Below, in pieces: positions 1 to 15,200 of a DNA stretch of 34,021 nucleotides. The notes beneath the pieces are model-generated. The model did not search any database, was not told where the DNA came from, and was given only the letters and a program-made list of their open reading frames with translations. Numbering within the stretch: position 1 is the first letter of the stretch; each line of letters begins with the position of its first letter. Source of the stretch: Desulfosporosinus sp. (GTDB lineage: Bacteria; Campylobacterota; Campylobacteria; Campylobacterales; Arcobacteraceae); assembly GCA_020719775.1 (NCBI GenBank), contig DYPS01000011.1:8610-42630 (forward strand), written 5' to 3'. The position numbers and the translations under genes are program-made.

Positions 1-2
1 AT

Positions 3-161
3 AAGATATATATTTTCCAAAAAAGTAAAATAGAAAAAGTCCAAACAACTATTGAATTGTCTCAAATAAGAGTAAAAATGATATTAAAATTAGTTAAATA
101 AGTATTTTAAAGATTGTAAATAAGACAAAGAAAATGGGGAAGGTTTGCTGAACTATAATGA
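3..161 (+). CDS. Possible 3' end of an upstream gene (partial, 52 codons)
   Basis: With TAA/TAG read as Glu, the frame starting at base 3 is open from the window edge to a TGA at 159-161. The translation is Lys/Glu/Ile-rich and helix-like (it includes IEKVQTTIELSQIR and ends RKWGRFAELE), which would suit the tail of a coiled-coil protein. No family is recognised. A caution applies: bases 72-93 match the local 22-nt intron pattern (GTA...TTAG). If they were spliced, the frame would instead run on towards the giant gene. The stretch is short and AT-rich, and TGA is the only stop, so chance openness is possible. Confidence 0.3.
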
Positions 162-179
162 TTTAAATGTATAAAACTT

Positions 180-238
180 GGTTTAACATTTATAAGAATG
201 GGTTTAATATTTATAAGAATGGGTTTAACATTTATAAG
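180..238. repeat. Three tandem copies of a 21-bp repeat upstream of the giant gene
   Basis: The unit GGGTTTAACATTTATAAGAA(T) occurs at about 180-199 (lacking one G), 200-220 (one C-to-T change) and 221-238 (truncated). The array ends 47 bp before the ATG at 286. It could be a promoter or 5'-UTR element. In the frame of the downstream gene it would read as near-identical seven-residue units (EWVEHLE/EWVEYLE), so a coding origin cannot be excluded. The rest of 162-285 is AT-rich, with no other structure seen. Confidence 0.7.
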
Positions 239-285
239 CAATAAAATAAGTTCATTACCACTTAATAATATATTATTTAAGATTT

Positions 286-3200
286 ATGTACTTAGCAACT
301 AAAGTACTGCTTCTCCTTTTACTATTTTTTTCAGCTTTTGCCCTTTAAGGAATAGGTCTAAATCCCATCAGGCCTTTTCATTTAAATCAGGGAAAATATA
401 CAAGCTACCTCTTCTCAATCTCGCCACAGCAAGAAATTTTGACCAAAACCAAGCTAAAAGTCACATTTCCATACGAATTCGATCATTCAAAGCTTGCTGC
501 CAACTTACAATGCATGGTGAAGTCTGACTCATATGGATGGAAGTACGTCGACTGTCTATACTACATGTAATTTTCAAATTATTTAGCGACTCAGTCATAT
601 TAACTCTTGGATCAATCAAAAATGAAAATACAGACATTCTAATATCTAAACCACTCAATCCGACTATCTATACGATGTCTTCCTATTTTTCCATATGTCT
701 AATGTATGACAATGCAATAACTACATGTAATAAACAATTTGGAAAAGTCATATTCGCAACTATTCCGATTACAACTCCAGCAACCGCAATTGACCCCAAT
801 GTAACTTCTTTAACAAGTAGTTATGCTGGACAGGCTTCAACTTATCAATTTAAGTTTTCGCTGAGCACTACATATGGAATTGGAAATACACTAAGAATAA
901 AGTTCCCAGTTGGATTCACAACAACAAGCAGCCCTATTTGCCAAATGTCAGGAACGTTCAACCAAGTGATTAAAACGTTCGTATGGCCTGACAATAGAAG
1001 CATTGAATGCCAAAATATTAGCAAAACAATTTCGTCCGGCTAGGTATTGAAAATAATCGGAATATACAACCCAAAATACATAGGAACTTTCGGCAACACA
1101 AATGAAGGGTTTACTTTATAGATCCTAAAAGAGACAACAACCATCGTTCTGGAATAAATCAATATTCAAATGCAAGTCACTATTCTACCAGGAACTTTAT
1201 CTGGTAGAATTTAGCAAGAAAACAATTTTATCAAGTCAAAGTCCAAATATACTTTCTATCTAAATATACAGAACAATTTAAATTATGGGAACTACATTCA
1301 AATTAGGTTTGACAGATCATGGATACTTTATTCAGGAGAGTGCAATGTCATAACAGGGCTAAACATGGGAACTAATAGACTTACATGCGTTAACTCCACA
1401 GACTCAACCTACACCTACTTAAAAGTCTCCAATTTTGTTTCTGGAAGCGTTTCGAATCAAATAGCTTTGAGCATATATGTGGGTTCACCTTTAGTAACCG
1501 GAGACTACACTGTTTAAACAATCACTGCAAACTCAGAAGGAGTTATGGATAAAATGACTTCGAAAGTAAATCTTAACTCAACCTATGGAGCGCTCGGAAT
1601 GTTAAGTATAAATGCAATTACGGCCAATGCTAAAATAGCAGTGGGAGCAACAGGACCTTTGTAGTTAACCTTCTTTTTGAACTATCCGTTACCTCAAACT
1701 AACGTTTTAACTTATGGAAAATTCGTCCTTTATATTTACCCTCAAATTCCTTTGCCTTCTTCCTTAATTAACGGTGTTCTAAAATGTTATTTCTTTAATA
1801 CTATCCCAGCAAAAACATTACAGTGGGATACGTCAAATCCAGCATATACACTTGTTACTATCAACACTCCTGAAACAACCAGCTTTCAATATTCCGAAAT
1901 TCCAATCACTATTACAACAGAAGGTGCCCTAAACGACTCCATGATAGGAATAACCATTGCGAACAAGGTTACCAGATATAGATTTGAACTCAACGCTTTT
2001 ACTCACGAAAATGGAACAACTCCTACAGAAGTTTACTACACTTAGTACATTGCCGATCCAATATTGTTGTCTTTAACAACCTATTCATTGACAAATTATA
2101 TTAATGAGGCAACTCACTTGAGGTTCTAATTTGTTGGACCCTACGATTTCTTAGACATTACATAAAATCTCAGACTTAAAATTTAATTCTTAAACACTGG
2201 GGCTTGGGCCAATAATCTTGGTTATGATGCAAACAAAATTTACAAAAACTATCCATGTGTGTTTTCTGAAGACTTAGGAACAAATATTGACAATTACCTC
2301 TCAGACATTATGTGCGATCTTTACACATTCTTGGATGGACCTCATGCTTCTTTGACTGAATCTGCGACAAGAGGCCCCTATCTAATTGTATATGGATTCA
2401 ATAACTCTATATTAAATTTGTCAAATTATCGGCTTTAAGTAGGAAATTTTTTGATAAGTCAATCTGCAAATATTCAGGCAACTCTAAGATTTTCAATTTT
2501 AGAATAAACTTCAGATATGTTGACAAAATACATCGAACTTTATTACAATGAACTGTCAGTTTTTACCACTGTTTCAACTGTGAAAGCCACTTTATCCAGT
2601 CAGTTTACAACTTCAATGAGCACAAGTCAAATAGAATTAGCAAGCACTCATACAAACACTTATACTGTTACCACTAATGGATTCGGCATAATTTACGATT
2701 ACGATCAAACTTCAACTCAATCATTCCCAAATATGATGTTCAGATGTTCGACTTCAAATTTGTGTGTGTCGTTGGGATACCCTTTGAACTGGATTATTGA
2801 ATATCATAGCACAGGACAATTTTCAACTTCTATAGTAAGTGTTTACACAACTACTAATGGCAATTACGCAGGGACGTTTAGCGGTTTAGTTCGAGTATTT
2901 GGTAGTGATAAATCAATAATACAAAAATCAGCATTTACTTATATCTACACTCCAAAAGGGCTCAACAACTACGTGTTTTGGTTTTAATAAACATGGCTTT
3001 ATAAAGGAATGGAGTCCTATTATACTGTGTAATTTAGAACAGATACATCTATAGCATCTGGATGCTTTATTAGACTCACATTAGACAGTGGATTCAAATT
3101 CGGAGTCACTCCCTATTGTTCGTCCTCTCAGCTAGGTTTAATTGATTCAAAACTTGGACTCCTCTGCAGTCTTTAAAATTCTCAATCGACTTTAAAAATA

Positions 3201-6200
3201 TACAATTTAAATGGGTTAACAGCTAATGCAGTTTACCAAATTAGAGTCAGAATTGCTTCTGAATTGACAACTACTACTGGAAGCTCATTAAGACCTGTGA
3301 TCACCATTCAAACCTATCTAACTACCAACATTGATACATCTGTTGTTCATCAACTCAACAGCTTATCAATGAATTCTGCTCAAATAAATTATTACAACAA
3401 CCCCATTTCCTTTTAGATTGATAATCCAAGAGTCATCAATGACATTCCAGTCGTTTAGTATGTTGGGCAATTTCAAATGAAATTTACGCCTTCTACACAG
3501 ACAGCTGCTTCATCTAAAATTCGTGTAATTTTAAATAATCATCCTTGGAATGGAGGATTTTGGACAACTCCAAACAATGTAGTCACTGACGCATTAGTTT
3601 GCTTATTGAATGGAAAAAGAGTAGCTTGCACTTACACCTTATCTCCTTTAAATATTTTAATGGATGTGCAACCTGCAGGTATCTTATCTGGTTCCACAAA
3701 TTACATAACTTTCGACACTGAATACATTGCATCATAAAACGGAATAAAACATCCACTTAATGCCGGCTAGTACATGTCTTACTTGTATTTCTACGATAGC
3801 TCTTCGAATACTATAGAAAGCAACTCTTTCACACACAGAGTTAAGGCAAGAAAACTTCAAAACTTCAGAGTTTTATCCACTTGTCATGATGTTGGAGTAT
3901 AAAACATGTTCAGAATTCATATTGAAATTAATGACAGTATTCCAGTCAATTCTTATACTAATGGCGCTACTTATTCAAGAATTTTTATATAGTTTCCCAC
4001 TTTGGATTCATTAGGAAACAGGTTGTTTGCAGATGATTTAGGAGGTTATACTCAAACGGGCTAGTATGTTGGATGTTACTTTGATACTTTCAGTGATAGC
4101 TCATACGTATCAGCTGTTGCCGGATATATGAAATGTCGTTTGATAAAATCCTAAGTTTACGGTGACCCTGTAAAGGTGTAGATAATTAATCACAATTACT
4201 TCTCATCTAGTTACCCTTATATGAGAGTGTACATTGCTAAGGTCTTCAACCCTACGATTGCTGTGACCTCTATTCCTATAAGCATTCGAATTCAGCATGT
4301 AACAGTGTCAAACAACAATGTGTAGGACATTTACTACGATACTTATGACGTATTCATGATAAGTCCTGCTGCAGCGCCAGTGCTAGTAAATAATACAAGA
4401 AGCGCAAGAGGTGACTCCTTTTAAGGAAGTAGAAATATTAATGATATTGCATATATGTATCTTGATATGGTCAAGGTTGGATCTGTAGGAATTACTTCTG
4501 GAGAAGGCTATTATTATGTCTTAGATACCACAAACGCCTTCAAACCAAGAAACAGACAAGCTAATCCAAGTCAATATTGTAATAGTTCTTATCACTACGA
4601 ATGTATGTTCTTTCCTTAAATCAATTATCTTATTATTTGGTCATATTCAACAAACTATTATGTCAGCATGGATGTCTATTTCGCTCCAGCTATTTCTCAA
4701 GTCACTACTCAAATGGTAGCAAGAATATGGCAAAATGGCAGACTCATGGGTTTTGATATAATGAATTATTTGCCTTCTAATTGGATTTAATTAAGAGGAA
4801 CTATTTTGAGCCAAAGTTTTTCAGTTGTCGGATCTGGAAACAGCGCTTAAATTGGAAGAAGAAAACAACTAATGCAAGTCAGCTTTGTTCTTCAAAATAC
4901 TCTACCTTTAGGAGGAACAGTTCAAATTGTTTGGCCAAGTGGAGTGCCAGCAGCGTATCCTCATTGTAGAAGCATGACAAACTTAGGATCTGCATTAACT
5001 GCTGCCAGTCAATAATACAACGGATAAATCGGATGCATGGTGCAAAACACAAGAACCTGGGTAATCACATCTTTCCAAGCATTAACTGCAGGAGCAACAA
5101 TCATTATAAATGGTTAAATCGACCTTCCAAACTCATACGGTTATTTGGGATCTGGTGAGATTATAACATACAATAACACTCACTCGACGGATATTAGAAC
5201 CAATGGATTCATCATTGATTACGTAAATGATGGTAATTTCGGGGTGTACATCGCAAATTCAAACTCCTGGAATTTTGACAGTTAAATTACGGTATGGTAA
5301 ACTCTTCCTTTAAGAGTTGGGTATGTAGGTCCTCTACAATTCAAATTTCAACTCGCCTCTAGTCTAACTGGACCATATGCAGGAAGAATCAGCGTTGTAG
5401 TCAACAAAAGATCAACAATCAACGTTCTCAGTGGATTTACTTATGTCAATAAGAAATACGTGTGTAAAATCGTTCAAATTTTGAGTAATTAATAAACTGG
5501 TTGTACAGTTGAGAGCGTCACTGATAATTCAACTTCAGGCTTATAAAACATCAGATTCGTGATGTTCACGTCTTCAACTTTAGCATCTGCTACTAAATAC
5601 ATGCTTTCGATAACCAGTCAGACTGGTATTCAACATTAAGGTCTAGTTTTTCCATCTTCTCCTGGAAAATATCAAACTTCAGTGAGCTTCGACAATACAG
5701 GATCAGGAACATACACCATTTATAACAATCTGTATTTGGATGTTTATGGAACGCCATTTACTTTACTAAAAGTGCAGGCTTGGGTAACAATTCCAGGAGA
5801 CATGAACTTAGTTTGGATTCAATTAACACCTACTACAACTATTTAGACTACACAACAACTTGTAGTTGAATTTCCAACAAAAAGTTCAGCTGGTGCAGTT
5901 CTTTTTGCAAATGATTTAGGAACAGGTCTTACAGATGGAAGTTTAATCCCCGTTGATGTGATTGATGGCAATTTTGACAATACTTTCATGAAATGCAGAC
6001 TATTTTATGGAGATCAAACAAATTCAAAAAATGCAAAAATAGTATGCGGTTCATTCACACAAACAATTACAAGCAGTAAACTCTTATTCTTTGCCATGAA
6101 AGTAAAAAATCCCAGTATAAGTGTACAAGTTTCTATTCCCCTTTTCATTTATTCAGAATAGATTGGCCAAACTTACAGAACCAATTTCAATGTTCATGAA

Positions 6201-9200
6201 AACGCTATTTTCATTAACAATGACGTCTTCACTAATAACTACGAAGGTGACATTTACTCATCAAGTCAAACTCTTCAAACTGATGGAAGTTTTATCGATC
6301 TTATCACCAGAAATGTGTGGAATCTTTAAGTTGGTTCAGCATATGTTTTGTATTTCAATTTCCCTTTAAGAAAAAACGGTAAAGTTGCAAATGGATGCAC
6401 TTATCCTGGCAGTAGCATTTATGGAGATGCGTATTATCATTGGAATTTATGGACAATCGTTTGCAGTGTTACTTCAGCAACTATTGGAGTACCAGCTTGG
6501 TATAATACAACTCAAGGAAATACAAGAAACTTACGAATCGCAGGATTTTACACACCTTGGTATTATTTACAGGCAAGTGAGCAAGTAATAACAACATATG
6601 GATATCGATATGACTGGAAAATTTCTTCTCGAGGTATATTAACTGATGGATATCCAAACTAAAGCCCAAAAATTGGAACAAGTCCAACATTTTTAATGAC
6701 CCCATTACATTAAGCTTCTAAATATCTCGGATCAAGAGACGATTATACTTTTTAAATAACTTACTCTACTGTTTCGTTAGTGGATGTCAGCTACACTAGG
6801 CTTATTGCAATTATAATTCCTAACTCTTACAGCATCGATTTTGTACTCAGAGGACAAGACTGTGTAGAAGCAACCAGCAGCGATATTTAAATTCAATAAT
6901 GTTGGATTGATACAGGCTCAAGAGTAATTTGGCTTAGACCTGTTTTTAAGACATCCTACACAAACACCATGAAAGTCAGAATTCAAACCAGAAATTTTGC
7001 CATTCAAAATCCAGTGTCCAACAGCAGCTTTGACATGAACCTTTTTGTTGTCAAATACTACTCTTGGGAAAATGTCACTGAAGCATCTATTACAATGTCA
7101 CCACTGTCGAATAACAACTACTGTTTCTTGATGATAAACAACATCGCCTCCTCAACAGTGTCCTATTCAGCTAATCCAGTTTCATATCCTACTCAGTCCT
7201 TTGATTATATCCAACACTCTCATCAAAGATACTACGAATAAACTCCTTTCAACTCATTGTCTCAAAGAGCCCCATTTTAAATGATTTTTATTCCTCATGC
7301 AACATTCCCAACTGCAACAGGCAATAATTTACACACTATCAAAATCACTTATCCATCCTCTTTTGGCGACTACGACATGTTCACCATCAGGGATTTGCAA
7401 ATTTTTAGACCCGTCTGCTATTTAGCTAATAATAGAATCAGTCGTTGCACGATCAACACAGCTTCAAATTACATAATCTTGAACTTCCAGTTTGGATTGA
7501 CTCTTGAGACAAAATACCACATTAAAGTGAGTTTGATTGATCCAAGAAACCCGGACGTCAATGGATTTACTTCTGCCGCAGCTGTTTCAAATTTACTTGT
7601 TGAGTATCAAATCAGTCCTTCTGTAACAATTTACTATATGGAGACCGACCAGTTCCCTTCTTTATACACGTTACCTTCTGGTATCAATGCTGGACCTTTT
7701 AGAGGAATCATTGATGGGGCAATTGAATATGGACATGCAATGCCTTCTGCTTTAAATGTAATTAACCTGAGACTTACCTTCAATAGAACTGACATTACTG
7801 GCCTTGTGTTTTAAATTCCCTTATTTGATGCAGCAGGCTTATCACTTTACTCTTCCAATTTCGCCACCGCTTTTTTCAGTTTAGAAAATGGAGCCACTTA
7901 TCCATGTGGAAATAATGGACTCAGTGCCGGAGGAAATGTGAAGTGCTACATTTTAAATGGAGATAACACAGAAGCAGGAATACCAACTAGAATAATCATG
8001 ACTGACTTCACTTATGTTTCGCAGATGAACTGCAGGTTTTTATTTTATAATCCTGATCAAACTAGTAGCAATTATCCTTATTTCTCTGTGAATGTCAAAG
8101 CTTATGGTGGTAGTAAATCAGCTAGTAATCTATATGGAGATAAATACATGGGGTAATGGTCTTTTACGGATATTTTCCAAGTTGTTATTGCTTCTACTGC
8201 CATTGATTATAACACTTATACTCGAGGTAGTTATAGAGTTCCGACTCAGTCACCTTGGAGAAACCAAACAACTGATTATGTGTTTTCTCGAAACTAAATT
8301 TTAGGAGGCTCTCGAATGAGTATCGCCAGAGTAATCCTTTATGATTCAACACTTTCTTATACTGATAAAGCTGTATGTGAAGCTACCCTTGGATCTGGAA
8401 ATGATTATGATGATATGATCGACTATACTTTGGTTTCTGGTGCAAATACATATAAATACGCATATTATATTAGAACTTGGTCAGCGAACACAAACGTTTC
8501 ATATACTTTAGGTACTGGATGGGCTTTGTCTTATACTAAATGTAAATTTTATGCACTATCGCACCTTGCTTATTTCTTTTATAGTGACAGTAGTATATAA
8601 ATTGCAACTAATCAGTGGAGCACATCTCATTCTGGAACTTATGGTGCTATAACTGCACCAACAGTGATGTATTTTGATCAAACTTATAGATTTGGAGATG
8701 AAACCGACACATATTTCGTGCTTTAAATTGATTACACAGGCACTATTAACTCAATTGCTAATTTCTAATTTAGAAATGGTGACTCAATGCTTTTAAAAGT
8801 ATTCCTAACTAATAATTACTGGACCTCAATTGATAAATGTAGCGTTTTAGGAGGAGTTATTTCTACTTCTGCAACTCAATTAGCAACCTGCACATGGGCT
8901 TCCACAGATACTTTGCTGATTTCTAATATTGCCGGATTTGAAACCGACCCACTACTCGGTGTAACAACTAATAAAAGAGTTAAATTAATGTTTAGAGGTA
9001 CTGCTCTAACCTATCTGTATTCTGGTGACTATCCAACAAGATATGCCTATAGTTATTTGTATGCTAATCAAGATTCTTATAATAATGGTTATCAACCTAT
9101 TTTCGCTTAAACTAGCACTCAGTTACTTAACAACTGTTATTACGCAGATAATAACTGTTATTATGCACATGGGGCCAGCAATACAGGATAATTTTCATTT

Positions 9201-12200
9201 GATGTATTATCAGACACGTCCTTAAGAGTAGCTTTCAAGCCTTGGCAAGATTTAGTTTTTAGCACTAATACTGCGCATGACCATTATTACAAACTTTAAT
9301 TTAGCGGTTTTGGCTTTGGAGCTGGATGTAGCATCAGCAGTATCGTAGCATAAATTAGTTCATCTAAAACTCCAGGTTCTGGATTTAATAACACAGTCGA
9401 TCCTGACTCTTCGGCTTGCAGCGATCATAGCATTTCTTTCCAATGGACTACTGACCGCCTATTTTCAGACATATGGGGTGGGCAGACTGACACTACGTGG
9501 AGTACAACTTAATATGTCATTGTTTATATAATCATTTCACCAGGAACTACTAAAGATTTGCCTGTTTATCACCACTAATATTTGTTCATGACGGGCAGTT
9601 ACAATTACGTATGGTCTGGAACTTATTATTATTAAACAAGAGGAGTTGCTTATTTACCAATTCAACCTTTAGCCACATCTGCTACTTTTTCTACAATTTC
9701 TACCAATAGAGGAGGAGTCACTTAATTAATGATAGAAGTTAAGGGTCTTAACATGGACATTGGCTCAGCTAACACCAACTACCTTCTACTACTAGAATTC
9801 TTGACTACTAGTGGATGGACCAGTGCCAATGATCCTTTTAAATCCTACACTAACACAGTTAATAACGATGAACCCATTGATTGTAAGTGCTTATCTGGAG
9901 TTGGTCCACTTTCAAGTTCGACTACCTCGCCTCTGGTTAATGCAAAGTGCAGAAGAAGACTTCCAACAGCAACTTTCAACAATTTCGCTATTTTAATTGA
10001 TTCACAAGCTAGTCTTAACAATGATATCAGATGTTATTTCCCATAATTTTTGATTTCTACAGGAATGACCATTAATGCATAGGTCAAAGTCATTTATGGC
10101 GATTCTTATCCTCCAGATTTAATCGGTTCAAACTACTATGGCAGCATGCTAAGAGTCACATCCAATACTTTAACATTTTCAGGAAGCACGCCATCAATGA
10201 CACTCTCAGGGTTTACTTCGTTTAGTGAAACAGCCGACATTTATTCGAGTGCTGTGACAGTTGGCTCAAGATACTTAGCAATTTATGGATTAAATGCAAA
10301 TTGGGCATCTTCTTACTCTACTCCTTACGTTTATATTAATTTAAGAAAAGCTGGTCCAATTCCTGTCTTTTCATTCTGTTCTGATTCCAATGTCTACTAT
10401 GAATGTAGAGTATACACAACTTACGTTTACTTGATTATTGCTAAGCTAAAATCAACAGGAGTATCAAGTCTGACAATGACTCAAGGCTCATAAGATTTGT
10501 ACTATCCTCCAAACCAATTTAGTGATTCTTCTCTTTTTGGAGCAACAATGTATGTAGGAACAGGAGATTGGGTGAGATCAACTACCTTAACGAGAACTCA
10601 GTCTAAATTAGCTCCTATTTCAACAAATTCCTTTTTGGTTATGAGCGACAAGTACGGCTCTACTAGATATGGTTATGATACCAACTTGTTGGTTTCAATG
10701 AGCACAAACGGTCAAATATTGTACAATTATTTCAAAACTGGCTCAAAAATTTAAGTCTCATTTCTAGGAATAACGCAAAAATCAAACTGCCAAGTTTGGG
10801 TGCAGAACTAGCCAATCATCGAATTGACCTGCAAAGTTAGCGCAAACTTAATTACAATCTACTCCTTGTATTTCGACTACACACCTTCCAACAACATTTT
10901 TATAAGTTTAGGAATAAACAACCCTAACGCTGCTTCAACAACCTTCACTATGAAGATGTACAGTAATTACTACTCCGCCTCTCGATATTCACTTGTAATT
11001 TCTACTACTACAACATATGCAGTTGATGTTTCTTATTTTTCAAATACCAAACTTGCTAAATCAAGAGTTTTGATGTACCCATTCAAATCAAGGCAATCAA
11101 TGGTATCTAATTCTCCTCTCCGATTCAGATTTAAGCTTTCCTCCTCTCCAGGAGCAATCACATATGGTGGAAATGGTAGAATTAACATTATAAACAATCA
11201 ATTTCAGTACTCCTCCAAATTTTTGTGCTATTTTAAGTAGTATACAAACTATCTAAATATGGATCAATAAACGCGATATCAGTTTTATCAGGCTGCTGCT
11301 TGTACATCGAGCTCCACTACTTTAACTGTCTTACCAGCTAAAACTATGACCATAAATCCATCTTATTACTATGAGCTTATTGCAATGCCAATAGGAATAA
11401 CTTCTGCGGGATGCTTAATTGCTGGTTATGGATGCCAAACTCAAACAGGATTCCATCAGGATAACTTTTAGGATATCAACATTATTGCTTACCAATACTG
11501 GGTAAGTGGGCAAACACCTACAGTAGCAAATCAGCAAGTAAACAAGAGATATGCTTATTAAGGAAGTTCAATGATCGGTCTGCAGTACATTTATGCGCTG
11601 TCCGTAAAGCCAAGTCAATAAACTTCTCTGTACATTGCATTTAACCTAAATTTCACAAGCACAAACACCTATCCGAACCATTACATATAAATAATCTTGT
11701 GGGACATGCCAGTCGCATCTTTTGTTGGTTATTCAAACAATGATATAATTCCTTGTCAACTTTCAAGCAACTTCCCCTCTATCACAAACCGTCAACTTCC
11801 TCAATGCAGATTAGGGTATGTCTAATCGACAAATAACATTCTGAAAGTGAGAATTTAGAATTTTGGAAACATTGCTGTTGGAAATTATTGGGTTTCCTTA
11901 GATGATATCGTTCTCCCTTCTGTTAGCGGAGCTGATTTAACTCAAAAGTTTGATATCAGCATAGCCTTTTTCGGACCATCTAATTTGAAATACGAAAACA
12001 ATTTCAAGGAAATTTTTATTATGGATGGAAACTATGGGATAACGATAGTAACAAACAGTGCATTCACTTTTAGCAATCCAACTACTCGTAGTTATGGCTC
12101 TACTACAACAGGTGCGGTGTCATTTACTTGGCCTTATACTACTACAACAAGTGGATACTAATCAAAAATAGCAATCAATATGAACGGAGGATACACTCAA

Positions 12201-15200
12201 TGTTGGGACAGTGTCGACAGCATTACTGTTTCATAATCAGGTGTTGGAGTTTATTTACTCCTTTGGGTGAACAAACAGTTAAACAAATTCGTCTTTAAGA
12301 TCCCTAACAAATCAAATGGAGTTGGAACTACAATGAACATAAACAATATAAGAAACCCTTACCCCTATCACTTAACTAATTACAACGCTAATGGAACAAA
12401 CATATAAATAAACTTTTATCAAGCTTTATATTTGCAAACCAGGCAAGTGTTCAGTCAGCCGGCCTTTACATATTATCAAATGAATCCAGCTATCATATTT
12501 GTAAATCAGAATTTACCTACAAACACCATTGACAACTCAGTTACTGCCCTTAAAACAGCATCTGGAGGATTATCCAAACTTGTACTTTCTCTAGAGTTTG
12601 GTGAAACAGTCCCAAACATCATTCTTAAAAAATTAGATCTCATTGACATAACTTTTACTAGTGGATTGACATATATCGATAGATGCAAACTCATGAGAAA
12701 CAATTCCCTGTATACTAACACCGAGATAACTTGCCAGACATACTACGATAACTCCAACTGGCATGTCAAGCTATATGAAGTTTCTGCAAGTCAATTAGAC
12801 ATGGGATGGTGGATTCAAATTTGGGGAACCTTTACCTCAGCCACTTTAAGCTACAAGTTTCAAATCATGCCTTACAATTTAGTAGTATAATACGAGTCAA
12901 ACTATAGCTCTTCACTGAGTTCATACTACTCATCTTCAAATACTATTCCGACTGTTCTCTCATGGATGAACAACAAGTACATTCCTAGCTTTTACTAAAC
13001 TCAAGTAAAAATGCTACAAGCAAACACTGCAGTTTACACTCCATACTTGAGGTTTAGGTTTACAGTCTCTGCTTCTTTTGATGGTGCATATGGTGATTAC
13101 ATTACAATCAGTCTTCCTTCAAATTCAGCTTCCCAACCTTTTAGATCAAAGTCATCGACCACGAACTTATTCTGTAACTTCCTTCCTGCAACAGGCGCTT
13201 AGAGAGATTTTTCAATAGGATTGTACAGTTAATGCACATTATACGATACTGGAAGTTATTTGTACTTCCAAGTTTAATACATTCGAGGAGGTCTAACTCA
13301 AGGACAGGACTACTTGCTTCAAATTACTGAAGAAAATATCATTGCAACATCCTTCTATTTGCCTACTGTCCCTCAAAGAGATCAAATAAGCGTTTATTTA
13401 TGGAGAAATGAAAGTGGAACTGCATATGGACATAATGACGCATTTTACATAAGAACTTACCGATACTTCTCTCAAGCCTCTATTCTTCACACAACTACAA
13501 CAGTTTCCGACTATGATACTCTTACTGTCACTTATACACCTCAGGGAAGCTTATCTGCAGGAGCGTCAAATCGAGAAATGGTCCTCAGACTCAGTGTTTA
13601 TTCAAGATATTTAGCATATGATGGTGGAATATCTGCTATTTATGCAGCAGATGGAGTCTCTATTCAATCAGGCATTCAATTTTCATAAGTTGTGTCAAAT
13701 CCAAATGGAGCTTAAGTAACAACAGTCAAATTCCATCAATACAGCAGCACCTACATAAATCACCTACAGATTAGTCTTGCTAAACAAAGTGCTTATACGA
13801 ATGGAGTGTCTTACACATGGAGAATTCCGCTGTTAAAAAATCCATCAACAGCTTACGTAAGTTTGAGCTATAACTTGACTTTAGTGGAGTATGCAACAAG
13901 CACTGGATACTAGAACATCTTCAACAAGTACTAAATAATAAATGAGTATTACACATAGCCAGACACATCGACATCTTTTACAACAGCTCTGACTAACAAT
14001 TTGAGAAATGTTCAGTTGAGTTCTGGAGTGGACTTATCGATCGATCTTTCAGGATACAGTTTGAATCAATGGGATACCGCAATATTCAAATTGGATAACT
14101 CGAAGCCTGGACTTTTACAGGCTTTTTCAAGCTGCAACGACACTTCTAACTACAACTATTACTACTTCAAAATTCTGAACATGGTTTTGGCGCAGAAAAA
14201 GACAGTTAACAGTGTAACAAATATCGGAATCGGGGCTGTTTCTGGGTCTCTTAACTATGAATCTACATTTTCATTTTCTTGGGTGAAAGTGTTTGACAGT
14301 TCTAATGTTCAGTAAATGTTTAATCCAAAGACTCTAAAATACTCAGTTCCATCAACGCTAACCCTTCGTTCTTTAACAACATATGCTTCTTCAAGTCTAA
14401 ATGTAAATCAAGGGATTTAAGTTCAATCATCTTAAGTTATGTACACTCTTGTTGTCAGGTCCCCAATCGTTCCACAAGGAGGCTAGATAAGAGTCATGTT
14501 TGATGATACAAAACTTACTACTAATCTTCTAAGTCATTGCAGAGTTGGAGCAGGTTTTGCCAAATCTTCCAATTAAAACGAAGCACTTAGATGTTATCGA
14601 GCTCTTAATGGTTTTGTGATAGCAGGATTTTCCGCCATTGCAGTTTCAACAGACTTGACTATCTACTTTTATCTTAAATCACTAGCCAGTATCGCAGCTT
14701 CAGGTGTTTGGGTTGACATGTTTGGTATATATAGAGATAATTCAACCAGATTAGCTAATGCAACAATAAGAGATTTATCTCATGGCGCTGGAACGTACCC
14801 TACTAGCGTTGGAAGAGTTTAACAAATGATTCACACTTACTATACATCAATAAATAGCGTAAACTACTACTATTAAATCTAAGGTTCCTTTACTTTGCGT
14901 TCAGCCATCCTCAATAATACTCTTGACAGAATTTATATGACTGATCCATTTACGATATACGGAACCAGGAGACTTATAGTTAAAAAAAATTCTTCTACTG
15001 TAACTGGATGGACTTAATTAGATTTAAATAGTTGTTCAGGATCTAGATGCTTGTATTATTTGCCACCCAGTTACGCTTCCACAGATCTAGCTATAAACAC
15101 TAATCAGTAATACATATGGAGATATTCATCCTTTAATTGGGCCTCTGGAAACAACCAAGGATGGGGTGGATTTTTAATAGATGCCTATGGCAGTAACAGA

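Noticed and set aside
4781-4969. Plus-strand ORF in a different frame inside the giant gene
   Set aside because: The main frame reads sensibly through the same bases (MQVSFVLQNTLPLGGTVQIV), so this is a shadow; so are the ORFs at 6121, 6385, 8092, 9025, 9811, 17876 and 19456.
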